A DNA stretch of 49,279 bases from Leidyana gryllorum EB-2025a (lineage: Eukaryota; Apicomplexa). Position 1 is the stretch's first letter. Every line of letters starts with the position of its first letter. Shown here in pieces: positions 1 through 6,554 of this stretch. The notes beneath the pieces were generated by a model. That model saw only the letters and a program-made list of their open reading frames with translations, ran no database searches and had not been told where the DNA came from. The stretch is from contig JBLWGC010000005.1 of assembly GCA_048772705.1 (NCBI GenBank), forward strand, positions 1 to 49,279. Reading direction: 5' to 3'. The translations under genes were made by a program, and so were the position numbers.

Positions 1-14
1 TCGATTCCCAGCCC
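1..14 (+). pseudogene. 3' end of tRNA-Pro, cut by window edge
   Basis: The window opens in a T loop (TCGATTCCCAG) followed by GCCC and the flank that follows Pro genes at 7457 and 39245. Bases expected between T stem and acceptor are missing, so the gene was probably already damaged. Confidence 0.5.
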
Positions 15-52
15 GTCTGATAGTTGTTGACGCTACACGGCACCATTCGCCC

Positions 53-125
53 AGACGCTACTGGGACTCGAACCCAGAATCCCCGGTTCCGTAGACCGAT
101 GCCATATCCATTAGGCCATAGCGCC
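53..125 (-). tRNA. trnR-ACG: tRNA-Arg(ACG)
   Basis: Carries arginine to CGU and, through inosine 34, CGC and CGA codons. A 73-nt cloverleaf: acceptor GGCGCTA/TAGCGTC closes with one G-U pair, the D arm is GCCTAATGGATATGGC, the anticodon stem TCGGT/ACCGG closes loop CTACGGA, and the T arm is CTGGGTTCGAGTCCCAG. The discriminator is U and no CCA is encoded. It heads a module (Arg, His relic, Lys, Glu, Ser, Gly) that recurs at 5.0, 7.5, 34.9 and 39.3 kb. Confidence 0.95.
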
Positions 126-240
126 GACTAACGGAGCCGTCAGATGGAAGTGTGTAGCGATCAAGAGAGGGCAGCTACGCCCGATCGTGGGTTTGGACAG
201 ACTTCACTTACATCTCCCATTCGAGACATCGGGGACATAC

Positions 241-309
241 TATCCAAGCCAGGATTCGGGCCTGGGTATGCACGGCCACAACTTGCTGTTGTATGCACTC
301 GACCCGGAC
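241..309 (-). pseudogene. tRNA-His(GTG) pseudogene
   Basis: Loop TTGTGGC and most of the T arm are still readable. The D arm has decayed, the anticodon stem has a mismatch, and a few bases are lost compared with the fuller copy at 7745. Confidence 0.75.
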
Positions 310-444
310 AATCTTCAAGTGAGGCTGGTATGTCGGCGTGACCAAGTGACTGGATCTCTGATACAAATTCGGACTTAGTAACCAATTCCATTTGTATTGA
401 TCGTGGAATCCTGTGCCTTCCTCGGGTACGGGGCGAGCTTCCTT

Positions 445-509
445 GCCGCCCCAACTCCGTCGGTAGAGCGCAAGACTTTTGAAGGGAGAACCGCGGGTTC
501 GGGCGGCGC
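445..509 (+). pseudogene. tRNA-Lys(TTT) pseudogene
   Basis: Starts GCCGCCCC with D arm and CAAGACTTTT readable, then the 3' anticodon stem is replaced and the T arm shortened. Sister copies lie at 14239, 17376, 19218 and 44933, always next to a Ser gene or Ser fragment. Confidence 0.75.
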
Positions 510-578
510 GAGCAGTCCTGGTAAAGCTCGCTGAATCGTATGTGAAGCCACTGGCCGCAAAATGCCAAGTTCGACAGC

Positions 579-660
579 GGCAACTTGCCCGAGTGGTTGA
601 GGGGGTAGACTAGAAATCTACTGGGCCTGGCCCGCGCTGGTTCAAATCCAGCAGTTGTCG
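579..660 (+). tRNA. trnS-AGA: tRNA-Ser(AGA)
   Basis: Serine tRNA for UCU/UCC/UCA. An 82-nt class II tRNA: acceptor GGCAACT/AGTTGTC, anticodon stem GTAGA/TCTAC with loop CTAGAAA, a long variable arm around CTGGCCCG, and T arm CTGGTTCAAATCCAG. The discriminator is G, as expected for Ser. Variants of the same body with CGA and TGA anticodons occur across the window. Confidence 0.95.
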
Positions 661-779
661 TGTGCTGCGATCATCGGAGTAGGCGGCTGGGCTCAAAACA
701 CCAGCAGTACATGCTAAGGATTGCAGTGGCGACGCAGAGGCATCAAGTAAGTGAATCGGTGCCATCTGTCGTCGTCGGC

Positions 780-853
780 GGTCGCGTAGCTCAGTCGGTT
801 AGAGCGTGAGCCTAATAAGCTCAAGGTCCCCGGTTCGAGCCCGGTCGTGACCA
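780..853 (+). tRNA. trnI-AAT: tRNA-Ile(AAT)
   Basis: Isoleucine tRNA for AUU/AUC. Acceptor GGTCGCG/CGTGACC, D arm GCTCAGTCGGTTAGAGC, anticodon stem TGAGC/GCTCA with loop CTAATAA, discriminator A. The outermost T-stem pair is mismatched here but paired in the copy at 20212. Confidence 0.93.
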
Positions 854-950
854 AGGGAGTGGATCTGTGATACAGAGTTGCCCTCGACCCGAAGAAGCCC
901 CAACATTCTACGACGAATACGGATGGAATCTGTTACTAAGTTCGACAGTT

Positions 951-1027
951 GCCAACTTGCCCGAGTGGGGAAGGGGAGAAGATTTGATCTCTACAGGCCC
1001 TGGGCCGGGCTGGTGCAGATCCAGGCG
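951..1027 (+). pseudogene. tRNA-Ser pseudogene
   Basis: GCCAACTTGCCCGAGTGG and the variable-arm remnant are readable. The anticodon stem is broken and the 3' acceptor strand is gone. Related decayed copies: 3107(-), 9659, 21240-21363 and 41456. Confidence 0.7.
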
Positions 1028-1095
1028 ATGTGATCGGAGGGGTCAGACACCAACTCGTGAATCCCTAGAATGGTGGGAAAACCAACTGTGTCTTC

Positions 1096-1166
1096 TGCAT
1101 CTGCCGGGAATCGAACCCGGGTCGTCTCGATGGCAACGAGACATTCTACCACTAGACCACAGATGC
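1096..1166 (-). tRNA. trnG-GCC: tRNA-Gly(GCC)
   Basis: Reads GGC/GGU. A 71-nt tRNA with acceptor GCATCTG/CAGATGC, anticodon stem TCTCG/CGAGA, loop TTGCCAT, T arm CCGGGTTCGATTCCCGG, discriminator A. It diverges head to head from the Cys gene at 1263 across a spacer of about 96 bp that is conserved at five other places. Confidence 0.95.
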
Positions 1167-1262
1167 ATGACTCGTTGTTGTTCAAGCTCGTGCACAATAA
1201 CGGCCGTTTTGCTTCAAACGAGAAGACAGAATCGAGTTGAGCGAGTATGACGGGTGTTTTGT

Positions 1263-1334
1263 GGGTACGTAGCTCAGTGGTAGAGCAGCTGACTGCAGAT
1301 CAGCAAGTCCGTGGTTCAATTCCGCGCGTGCCCT
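1263..1334 (+). tRNA. trnC-GCA: tRNA-Cys(GCA)
   Basis: Reads UGC/UGU. Acceptor GGGTACG/CGTGCCC, D arm GCTCAGTGGTAGAGC, anticodon stem GCTGA/TCAGC with loop CTGCAGA, discriminator U (the Cys identity base). It pairs divergently with Gly(GCC) at 1096. Confidence 0.95.
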
Positions 1335-1414
1335 AAAGATGACCTGAAGGTTGAAGATGTTGGAAATCCATCCCTGACCACATGCCAATGAGTTTGAAGT
1401 CGGTGGACAATTTT

Positions 1415-1440
1415 GGGTGTATGGCGGACGGTGGCGCGCA
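1415..1440 (+). pseudogene. 5' relic of tRNA-Trp
   Basis: GGGTGTATGGCGGACGGTGG aligns with the first third of the Trp gene at 8801 and sits at the same place downstream of Cys. No anticodon remains. Confidence 0.5.
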
Positions 1441-1484
1441 GAAATCGCCCGAGTGTCTCGGGGTGCTGCAACTCTTTCGCAATT

Positions 1485-1555
1485 GCACTTGTGGTCTAAG
1501 GGTAAGATGCGACCCTTCCAAGGTCGTAACCCGGGATCGAGTCCCGGCAGGTGCA
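1485..1555 (+). tRNA. trnG-TCC: tRNA-Gly(TCC)
   Basis: Reads GGA/GGG. Acceptor GCACTTG/CAGGTGC, anticodon stem CGACC/GGTCG with loop CTTCCAA. The T loop starts ATCGAG instead of TTCGAG, which alters the universal T54, so promoter B box and T-loop folding are weaker than in the tandem sister at 1656. Confidence 0.88.
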
Positions 1556-1655
1556 GCCGTATGTAGCTCGAACGACCTGTCGATCAGTGAAGAGAGGGGA
1601 CTACCCCCGCAGAAATTGCCCGAGTCTCTCGGGGTGCTGCAGATCTTTCGCAATT

Positions 1656-1726
1656 GCACTTGTGGTCTAAGGGTAAGATGCGACCCTTCCAAGGTCGAAA
1701 CCCGGGTTCGAGTCCCGGCAGGTGCA
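1656..1726 (+). tRNA. trnG-TCC: tRNA-Gly(TCC)
   Basis: The intact member of the tandem pair: all stems pair, loop CTTCCAA, T arm CCGGGTTCGAGTCCCGG. Confidence 0.94.
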
Positions 1727-1793
1727 GCCGTATGTAACTCGAACGACCTGTCTATCGGTGAAGAGAGGGGACGACTCAATACAATACAACCGT

Positions 1794-1873
1794 TGACAAG
1801 AGTGGGATTCGAACCCACGCCCTTTCGGACTCCGGCCTTAACACAGCGCCTTTGACCACTCGGCCATATTGCC
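1794..1873 (-). tRNA. trnL-AAG: tRNA-Leu(AAG)
   Basis: An 80-nt class II leucine tRNA for CUU/CUC. The anticodon loop is TTAAGGC, the variable arm lies around GTCCGAAAGGGC, the discriminator is A. One mismatch in the acceptor (5' strand GGCAATA) and one in the anticodon stem (GGAG for GCAG) make it slightly worn. Confidence 0.85.
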
Positions 1874-2016
1874 GGAGCGCCCTTGGCTCGCCACTTTACA
1901 CGCTTTCTGTCTGTTGAAGTCTCGAGAAGGGAGGACTTTTGGGGTTGAAGGCCGGAGTATGGAATGGAACAGGAGCCTCAGACGAACTACATTGTAAGAA
2001 GTCCACTCCTCAACTC

Positions 2017-2093
2017 CCGGTGGGACGGCATTTACCCGTCGAATATCTGATGCCACCACTACAATCAGATGGGTTGTAATGTAAGCACCCCGG
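2017..2093 (-). pseudogene. tRNA-Tyr(GTA) pseudogene retaining its intron
   Basis: The anticodon stem (TCTGA/TCAGA), GTA anticodon and 7-nt intron are preserved, but the T loop is no longer TTCRA and the D arm does not pair. Seven relatives (10123, 23331, 24979, 29650, 37527, 41920 and this one) share the pattern, so one decayed progenitor was copied. Confidence 0.75.
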
Positions 2094-2137
2094 GCCGTGA
2101 GAGTACTTCGGGCCGGTACACCGCAGGTCGTGCAATC

Positions 2138-2184
2138 TTACCGGAACTCGAGTCTGGCACCTTCGACCACCCCGAAATCCGTGC
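2138..2184 (-). pseudogene. tRNA-Leu(CAA) fragment
   Basis: Matches the anticodon and D arms of Leu(CAA) with changes (loop CTCGAGT). The T arm and 3' acceptor are absent. A sister relic lies at 22125. Confidence 0.5.
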
Positions 2185-2259
2185 CGTACTCCTGAGCTTG
2201 AGAGCGCCACTGTTGAGGGTCTGAGGTTGAGCCGTTCGAACCCCGGGGCAGTTGGACGG

Positions 2260-2339
2260 CCGGGGGTAGCTCAGTTGGTGGAGCATCTGACTGTAGTGCT
2301 GGCATCAGATAGTCTGCGCTCCGTTTCCGTCCCACCGGA
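2260..2339 (+). tRNA. trnY-GTA: tRNA-Tyr(GTA) with 7-nt intron, damaged T arm
   Basis: Acceptor CCGGGGG/CCACCGG with the C1:G72 pair expected for eukaryotic Tyr. Anticodon stem TCTGA/TCAGA encloses CTGTAG, intron TGCTGGC, then A38. The T loop reads CTCCGTT instead of TTCGATT and the T stem is disturbed, so this copy is probably weak or inactive. The intact version is at 32562. Confidence 0.75.
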
Positions 2340-2433
2340 AGTAGAGGGGTGATCGGCAAACTACTACTCAACCTGATGGACAGCGTTGATAGGCCAACTA
2401 GACTACTCCGGCGAGGGTTCCATCTATGTAGCT

Positions 2434-2506
2434 TGGATGGGCTGAGAATTGATCCCAGAACCTTTCGTATACTAAGCCACCGTTTCATCATCTGGGCTAG
2501 CCTCCC
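2434..2506 (-). pseudogene. tRNA-Ala-derived element, anticodon AGT
   Basis: Length, T arm (CTGGGATCAATTCTCAG) and G3:U70 follow tRNA-Ala, but the D stem and anticodon stem do not pair and the loop reads TTAGTAT (Thr anticodon). Five relatives (22431, 32724, 39012, 43799, 46843) lie between Tyr and Pro genes. Confidence 0.65.
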
Positions 2507-2595
2507 TCTGTGCCCACCTCATGGGATTGAGTAATACTTCACATAGTGAGACGAGTCTCTCGACTGTACCCAGCGGGTTGAACCACCGGCTAGGC

Positions 2596-2667
2596 GGCTG
2601 TTTGGTCTAGTGGTATAATCTTTCCTTAGCGTGGAAGGAGTCCTGGGTTCGATTCCCAGAACAGCCC
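2596..2667 (+). tRNA. tRNA-Pro body with Ala anticodon AGC
   Basis: The acceptor GGCTGTT/AACAGCC, D arm and T arm CTGGGTTCGATTCCCAG match Pro(AGG) genes of the window exactly. The loop reads TTAGCGT, giving AGC (alanine codons GCU/GCC), and the top anticodon pair is weakened (TTTCC/GGAAG). If charged by ProRS it would insert proline at alanine codons. It could instead be an inactive mutant. Confidence 0.8.
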
Positions 2668-2809
2668 TCTTGGTCGTCGGTTGACCCGACTGGACAAGTT
2701 GCCCTCAGAACCAACACAGCCACCTCGTTAGCGCATTTGGGTAGGGCAGTCAGGGCATACTAGCATCTCAAGAATCGCATTTCGGCTACCTCTTCCATGT
2801 TGCAGACTA

Positions 2810-2881
2810 AGCAGTGTAGCTCAGTGGAAGAGTGTTGGGCTCATAACCCAAAGGTCCGTCGATCGAAACGACGCACTGCTA
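2810..2881 (+). tRNA. trniM-CAT: initiator tRNA-Met(CAT)
   Basis: Start-codon tRNA. Initiator marks: A1:U72 (AGCAGTG/CACTGCT), three G:C pairs below the loop (TTGGG/CCCAA), loop CTCATAA, and a T loop ATCGAAA with A54 and A60. U33 is present, unlike vertebrate initiators (C33). Convergent with Thr at 2931. The same iMet/Thr pair recurs at 20985, 30183, 33091 and 48553. Confidence 0.95.
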
Positions 2882-2930
2882 AGTGTGCGCAGCAGGGAAA
2901 CAGTTATAGAATAGATTCTCTCGTGAGCAA

Positions 2931-3002
2931 AGCCTTCTGCCGGAATCGAACCGGCGACCTTTCGCTTACTAAGCGAATGCTCTGCCCCTAAGCTAAGAAG
3001 GC
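2931..3002 (-). tRNA. trnT-AGT: tRNA-Thr(AGT)
   Basis: Reads ACU/ACC/ACA. Acceptor GCCTTCT/AGAAGGC, D arm GCTTAGGGGCAGAGC, anticodon stem TTCGC/GCGAA with loop TTAGTAA, T arm GCCGGTTCGATTCCGGC, discriminator U. The same body carries CGT and TGT elsewhere. Confidence 0.95.
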
Positions 3003-3106
3003 ATTCTCTGTCTCGATCCATATGAGGGTTTGATGCTGGGAATAGCATCATTTCCACCACAGAATTCATGCGTGAGTTGGCGTGTGACCCCTCCAATCAC
3101 ATCGCA

Positions 3107-3189
3107 CGACAACTGCTGGATCTGCACCAGCGCGGCCCAGGCCCAGTTGAATCCCAATCTACCCCCCTTCCCCACTCGGGCAAGTTGGC
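3107..3189 (-). pseudogene. tRNA-Ser pseudogene
   Basis: Full-length class II body with acceptor mismatch (GCCAACT), loop TTGGGAT (anticodon GGG) and altered T loop. The paralogous locus at 21240-21363 has the middle of this region inverted. Confidence 0.7.
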
Positions 3190-3277
3190 AACTGTCCATT
3201 CCGCCATGCGGCGAGGAGTGGCCCCACATACGGCCGCGATAAGTGCTTATTTTCACCGCCTCCCGTGCCTACCTACC

Positions 3278-3350
3278 GCCTCGGTAGCTCAGTTGGGAAA
3301 GCGCCAGACTGAAGATCTGAAAGTCCCGTCTTCGATCCACGGCAGAGGCA
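3278..3350 (+). tRNA. trnF-GAA: tRNA-Phe(GAA), slightly worn
   Basis: Body GCCTCGGTAGCTCAGTTGGG with loop CTGAAGA. Compared with 21451 it has one acceptor mismatch (CAGAGGC) and one anticodon-stem mismatch. Confidence 0.85.
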
Positions 3351-3532
3351 GAGAGGTTGTGACATTTGGTGTCATCCCTCGCCAGCCGTGCGACTCGAGC
3401 TTGCCAGCAGCGTTCCGCAGATTTTCAATGGGCAATCGTCCACTCCAAGCACGGCATGCAATAGCTCTTCGAAGTTGGAGACCGCTAGCTCAAAGGGTAG
3501 AGTGCACAGATCGCGTGGTGGCCCGCGGTCCC

Positions 3533-3585
3533 GAACTTGAGTTTGGATGGCGCAAGTCTGCATGGCTCCGAATGGCAGCCACTCT
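3533..3585 (+). pseudogene. tRNA-Leu(CAA) 3' relic
   Basis: GGCGCAAGTCTGCATGG is the variable arm and T stem of Leu(CAA). The rest has decayed. Nothing else is recognisable between 3351 and 3616. Confidence 0.45.
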
Positions 3586-3616
3586 TCTCGATTCCACTGT
3601 TGAGCGAGACCACAAG

Positions 3617-3689
3617 AACGGTGGGCGGGACTCGAACCCACAACCTTTGCCTCCGGAGGGCAACACGCTATCCATTGCGCCACCACCGC
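3617..3689 (-). tRNA. trnR-CCG: tRNA-Arg(CCG)
   Basis: The only Arg(CCG) here, reading CGG. Acceptor GCGGTGG/CCACCGT, D arm GGCGCAATGGATAGCG, anticodon stem TTGCC/GGCAA with loop CTCCGGA, T arm GTGGGTTCGAGTCCCGC. Confidence 0.92.
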
Positions 3690-3729
3690 ACAACCCACAG
3701 CCTCACTGTCTCAAACGCCTGAGTCGTCA

Positions 3730-3769
3730 GTATCGCCCGGCCCCACTGGTTCGAATCTAGCAGCTGTCG
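3730..3769 (+). pseudogene. tRNA-Ser 3' relic
   Basis: Variable arm, T arm (CTGGTTCGAATCTAG) and acceptor tail of a Ser gene. The 5' half is missing. Confidence 0.55.
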
Positions 3770-3885
3770 AGTGACGTGGCAGGCGGAGTTCGAAAAACTC
3801 GTTATCTTATTTGAGACAGGGCATGAGTCAAGCTTGCTGAACCGTATGTGAAGCCACTGTCTGCGGGATGCCGAGTTCGACCGTT

Positions 3886-3967
3886 GGCAACTTGCCCGAG
3901 TGGTTAAGGGGGTAGATTCGAAATCTACTGGGCCTGGCCCGCGCTGGTTCAAATCCAGCAGTCGTCG
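3886..3967 (+). tRNA. trnS-CGA: tRNA-Ser(CGA)
   Basis: Same body as Ser(AGA) but loop TTCGAAA (codon UCG). One acceptor mismatch (A4 against C69). Confidence 0.9.
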
Positions 3968-4031
3968 TGCGATATGATCGGAGGGTCAAACACCAACTCA
4001 CGCATAAAACTCAACCATGTGTCATCTCCTC

Positions 4032-4102
4032 TGCATCTGCCGGGAATCGAACCCGGGTCGTCTCGATGGCAACGAGACATTCTACCACTAGACCACAGAT
4101 GC
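4032..4102 (-). tRNA. trnG-GCC: tRNA-Gly(GCC)
   Basis: Identical in all stems to the gene at 1096. It follows Ser on the opposite strand, as at 17080/17226. Confidence 0.95.
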
Positions 4103-4277
4103 GTGACACTTCCATTCCTGACCACAAAGTAATGAGTACTACTACAGCCCATTTCTGTGAGGTTACAGGTCCGTAGATGACAATCAGGCTCCCGGATCTT
4201 TTGCGGTTCATTTCTATCCCACCGCAAGCTTGGGTGTTATTTCCCCCACGTACCTCAGCTTACTCCCCCCGCCGACC

Positions 4278-4350
4278 GGCACCATGGCCTGATGGATATG
4301 GTATCCTTTTAGCGAAGTGGGGGTTCTGTGCTCGAGTTCCAGTGACGCCT
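4278..4350 (+). pseudogene. tRNA-Arg-derived element, anticodon AGC
   Basis: Aligns end to end with Arg(ACG), keeping GCCTGATGGATATGGT and TCGAGT. The acceptor, anticodon and T stems each carry mismatches, and the loop TTAGCGA has an alanine anticodon. Confidence 0.6.
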
Positions 4351-4490
4351 GCTCCAGTCCGGCGGTCCGGTGGGCAGAAGGCGATGCTGGAGTAATCCAC
4401 TGGGATCGCATTGACCTACTCGAACTTGGAGCGTTCATGATATGTGTGTTCCCCGAGACACACGCCTCTCTCACAGTCCGGAAGCTCCGT

Positions 4491-4563
4491 GCAGCCATGG
4501 TCTAGTGGTTATGACGTCTGCTTAACACGCAGAAGGTCCCGAGTTCGATCCTCGTTGGCTGTA
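4491..4563 (+). tRNA. trnV-AAC: tRNA-Val(AAC)
   Basis: Reads GUU/GUC. Acceptor GCAGCCA/TGGCTGT with G1-U72, D arm GTCTAGTGGTTATGAC, anticodon stem TCTGC/GCAGA with loop TTAACAC. The T stem has one mismatch (CTCGT). Usual neighbours: Asp downstream, then Leu. Confidence 0.92.
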
Positions 4564-4617
4564 CCTCGCAACTTTCAGCGAGCACCAAAAAGACAATCTC
4601 AAGCGAAAGCAACTGTG

Positions 4618-4689
4618 CTCCGAGACCGGGAATCGAACGCGGGTCTTCCGAGTGACAGGCGGAAGTACTAAGCACTATACTATCTCGGA
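4618..4689 (-). tRNA. trnD-GTC: tRNA-Asp(GTC)
   Basis: Reads GAC/GAU. Acceptor TCCGAGA/TCTCGGA, D arm GTATAGTGCTTAGTAC, loop CTGTCAC, T loop TTCGATT, discriminator G. One mismatch closes the anticodon loop. Divergent from Leu at 4785, a pair repeated at 6.4, 11.6, 15.5, 16.6, 21.8, 28.9, 32.3, 36.2 and 38.6 kb. Confidence 0.9.
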
Positions 4690-4784
4690 CGCTCGAGCAT
4701 ACTCCGGCCTTCAACCCCAAAAGTCCTCCCTTCTCGAGACTTCACAGACAGAAAACGTGTAAAGTGGCGAGCCAAGAACGCTCC

Positions 4785-4864
4785 GGCAAGATGGCCGAGT
4801 GGTCTAAGGCGCTGTGTTCAGGCCGCAGTCCGAAAGGGCGTGGGTTCCAATCCCACTCTTGTCA
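4785..4864 (+). tRNA. trnL-CAG: tRNA-Leu(CAG)
   Basis: Reads CUG. Acceptor GGCAAGA/TCTTGTC, D arm GCCGAGTGGTCTAAGGC, anticodon stem CTGTG/CGCAG with loop TTCAGGC, variable arm GTCCGAAAGGGC, T stem GTGGG/CCCAC. The T loop has TTCCAAT where other copies have TTCGAAT. Confidence 0.92.
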
Positions 4865-5039
4865 GCCGTTGTATTGTATTGGTAGATCGAATCGAGCACT
4901 TCCACAGACGAAAGAAGCACTTCAACTCGACATGCGGGGCAGCGGCTCTCATACAGCTAGCAAGCTTGCCTCGGTCGAAACGGAACGTCTTCCGAGTGAG
5001 AGGCTATGATGCGGATGGGCTACACGGCACCATTCGCCC

Positions 5040-5112
5040 AGACGCTACTGGGACTCGAACCCAAGATCCCCGGTTCCGTAGACCGATGCCATATCCATTA
5101 GCCCATAGCGCC
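5040..5112 (-). tRNA. trnR-ACG: tRNA-Arg(ACG)
   Basis: Second Arg(ACG). One T-stem change compared with position 53. Upstream (4960-5021) is the flank of an Arg(TCG) gene reduced to its last bases, a recombination join. Confidence 0.92.
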
Positions 5113-5233
5113 GACTAACGGAGCCGTCAAATGGAAGTGTGTAGCGATCAAGAGAGGACATGGGCAGCTACGCCCGATCGTGGGTTTGGACAGACTTCAC
5201 CTACATCTCCCATTCGAGACATCGGGGACATAC

Positions 5234-5290
5234 TATCCAAGCCAGGATTCGGGCCACAACTTGCTGTTGTAAGCACTAGACGAGCCGGAC
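5234..5290 (-). pseudogene. tRNA-His pseudogene, deleted
   Basis: A shorter version of the His relic at 7745, missing the anticodon 3' stem region. Confidence 0.7.
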
Positions 5291-5366
5291 AATCTTCAAG
5301 TGAGGCTGGTGGGTACCAAAGCCACTTTAGATGTCAGGCTATCGGGTTTTGTGTCCTTGCTTTCCT

Positions 5367-5439
5367 GCCGCCCTAGCTCAGTCGGTAGAGCGCAAGACTC
5401 TTAATCTTGCAGTCGCGGGTTCGAGCCCCGCGGGCGGTG
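5367..5439 (+). tRNA. trnK-CTT: tRNA-Lys(CTT)
   Basis: Reads AAG. Acceptor GCCGCCC/GGGCGGT, D arm GCTCAGTCGGTAGAGC, anticodon stem CAAGA/TCTTG with loop CTCTTAA, T arm CGCGGGTTCGAGCCCCGCG, discriminator G. Always followed by Glu on the other strand about 60 bp away. Confidence 0.96.
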
Positions 5440-5499
5440 TGGATCTATATCCCTGGATGTAAGAATGGAACCGTTGCCTACAAGCACACTCTGCTGGAT

Positions 5500-5572
5500 T
5501 TCCGCTGCCGGGACTTGAACCCGGATCGTGCGGGTGAAAGCCGCATATTCTAGCCATTTAGACTACAGTGGA
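5500..5572 (-). tRNA. trnE-TTC: tRNA-Glu(TTC)
   Basis: Reads GAA/GAG. Acceptor TCCACTG against CAGCGGA (one wobble), D arm GTCTAAATGGCTAGAA, anticodon stem TGCGG/CCGCA with loop CTTTCAC, T arm CCGGGTTCAAGTCCCGG. Confidence 0.92.
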
Positions 5573-5658
5573 CGAGTCACAACAGTTGCACTGACGAATG
5601 AGGCGCCAGAGAACTGTGAGTCGGTCTCAGATGGGAAGTTCACCTAGGTTTGGCGGGT

Positions 5659-5730
5659 GGGCGGCTATCTCAAGTGGTAGAGCGGTGACTTGGCACGCGA
5701 GAGGTCAGTTTAGACACCTATCAATGCCGC
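5659..5730 (+). pseudogene. tRNA-Ala-like 5' half
   Basis: GGGCGGCTATCTCAAGTGG plus D arm and an anticodon-like loop TTGGCAC resemble Ala, but no T arm follows. GCGGC near the start could pair with GCCGC at 5726-5730. Copies at 8186, 35548 and 39982 sit in duplicated modules, so conservation alone does not show function. Confidence 0.5.
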
Positions 5731-5790
5731 AGGACAGGCTGAACATGGGGGCATTTGGTCACTCCTCGCGGCATGTCGAATTCGACAGGT

Positions 5791-5872
5791 GGCAACTTGC
5801 CCGAGTGGTTAAGGGGGTAGACTTGAAATCTACTGGGCCTGGCCCGCGCTGGTTCAAATCCAGCAGTTGTCG
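5791..5872 (+). tRNA. trnS-TGA: tRNA-Ser(TGA)
   Basis: Ser body with loop CTTGAAA (UCA/UCG codons). All stems pair. Confidence 0.95.
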
Positions 5873-5949
5873 TTCGATGTGATTGGAGGGGCAGACAACA
5901 AGCCTGAAACCCCAGAATGGTGCCTCAATCAACCATCTGCCATCTTCTC

Positions 5950-6019
5950 TGCATCTGCGGGAATCGAACCTGGGTCGTCTAGGCGGCAACGACACAGTCT
6001 ACCACTAAACCACAGATGC
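5950..6019 (-). tRNA. trnG-GCC: tRNA-Gly(GCC), worn
   Basis: Loop TTGCCGC. The anticodon stem has two mismatches and one base is missing from the T stem. Confidence 0.7.
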
Positions 6020-6169
6020 GTGACACCTCCATTCCTGAATACAGAACGAAGGGTCTTAACTACTCCAGGCCGTCCAACTTAGGCCGGTACAGGCCAGTAC
6101 ATATGAACCAGGCTCATCGGATACGCGTTTCCAGAGACACACGCCCCTTCGGCAGTCCGGAAGCTCCGT

Positions 6170-6239
6170 GCAGCCATCCAGCGGTCACGACGTCTGCTTG
6201 AAACGCAGAAGGTCCGGAGTTCAATCCTCGGTGGCTGTA
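6170..6239 (+). pseudogene. tRNA-Val body with anticodon GAA, short D arm
   Basis: The acceptor and anticodon stem (TCTGC/GCAGA) of Val are intact, but the loop is TTGAAAC (Phe anticodon) and the D arm has lost three bases. It heads a 96-bp tandem duplication. Confidence 0.7.
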
Positions 6240-6380
6240 ACACGCATCGTTCAGGCAAGCATCACGGAATCTAGAGCGGAAGACGACGTCTGCTTAAAAC
6301 GCAGAAGGTCCGGAGTTCAATCCTCGGTGGCTGTAACATGCATCGTTCAGGCAAGCATCACGGAATCTAGAGCGGAAGAC
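6189..6380. repeat. 96-bp tandem duplication inside tRNA-Val
   Basis: Units 6189-6284 and 6285-6380 start within the Val anticodon arm and run through the downstream spacer. They differ at the anticodon (GAA in one, AAA in the other). Confidence 0.85.
6285..6335 (+). pseudogene. tRNA-Val 3' part, anticodon AAA
   Basis: Anticodon arm (TTAAAAC loop), T arm and acceptor tail only, created by the tandem duplication. Confidence 0.75.
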
Positions 6381-6387
6381 GATCTAT

Positions 6388-6459
6388 CTCCGAGACCGGG
6401 AATCGAACCCGGGTCTTCCGCATGACAGGCGGAAATACTAACCACCATACTATCTCGGT
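6388..6459 (-). tRNA. trnD-GTC: tRNA-Asp(GTC)
   Basis: Loop CTGTCAT. The first acceptor base is A, so position 1 does not pair with A72. Divergent from Leu at 6555. Confidence 0.88.
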
Positions 6460-6554
6460 GGCCCACAAACACACCGGCCTTCAACCCCAAAAGTCCTCCC
6501 TCCTCGAGACTTCACGGACAGAAAACGTGTAAAGTGGCGAGCCAAGAACGCTCC

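Larger units (their letters stand above)
1441..1782. repeat. 171-bp tandem duplication carrying tRNA-Gly(TCC)
   Basis: Units 1441-1611 and 1612-1782 each contain one Gly(TCC) gene plus flank, differing at scattered bases. Unequal exchange would explain the pair. Confidence 0.85.

Noticed and set aside
1441-1782. Assembly error as the cause of the Gly(TCC) tandem pair
   Set aside because: The two units differ at several bases including the T loop, so they are not a simple read-joining duplicate. Long reads would settle it.
3478-3512. Cys- or Ala-like D arm (CTAGCTCAAAGGGTAGAG)
   Set aside because: Only the D-arm string matches. No anticodon or T arm follows, so it was not annotated as a gene.
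3068-3760. Open reading frames of up to about 240 codons on both strands (for example 3068-3760 and 11690-12415)
   Set aside because: They run through several tRNA genes and translate the same tRNA motifs in every frame. They show no recognisable domain, and paralogous blocks break the frame freely.
5659-5730. A functional Ala(GGC) gene
   Set aside because: No T arm, unpaired anticodon stem, and its four copies all lie in duplicated modules.
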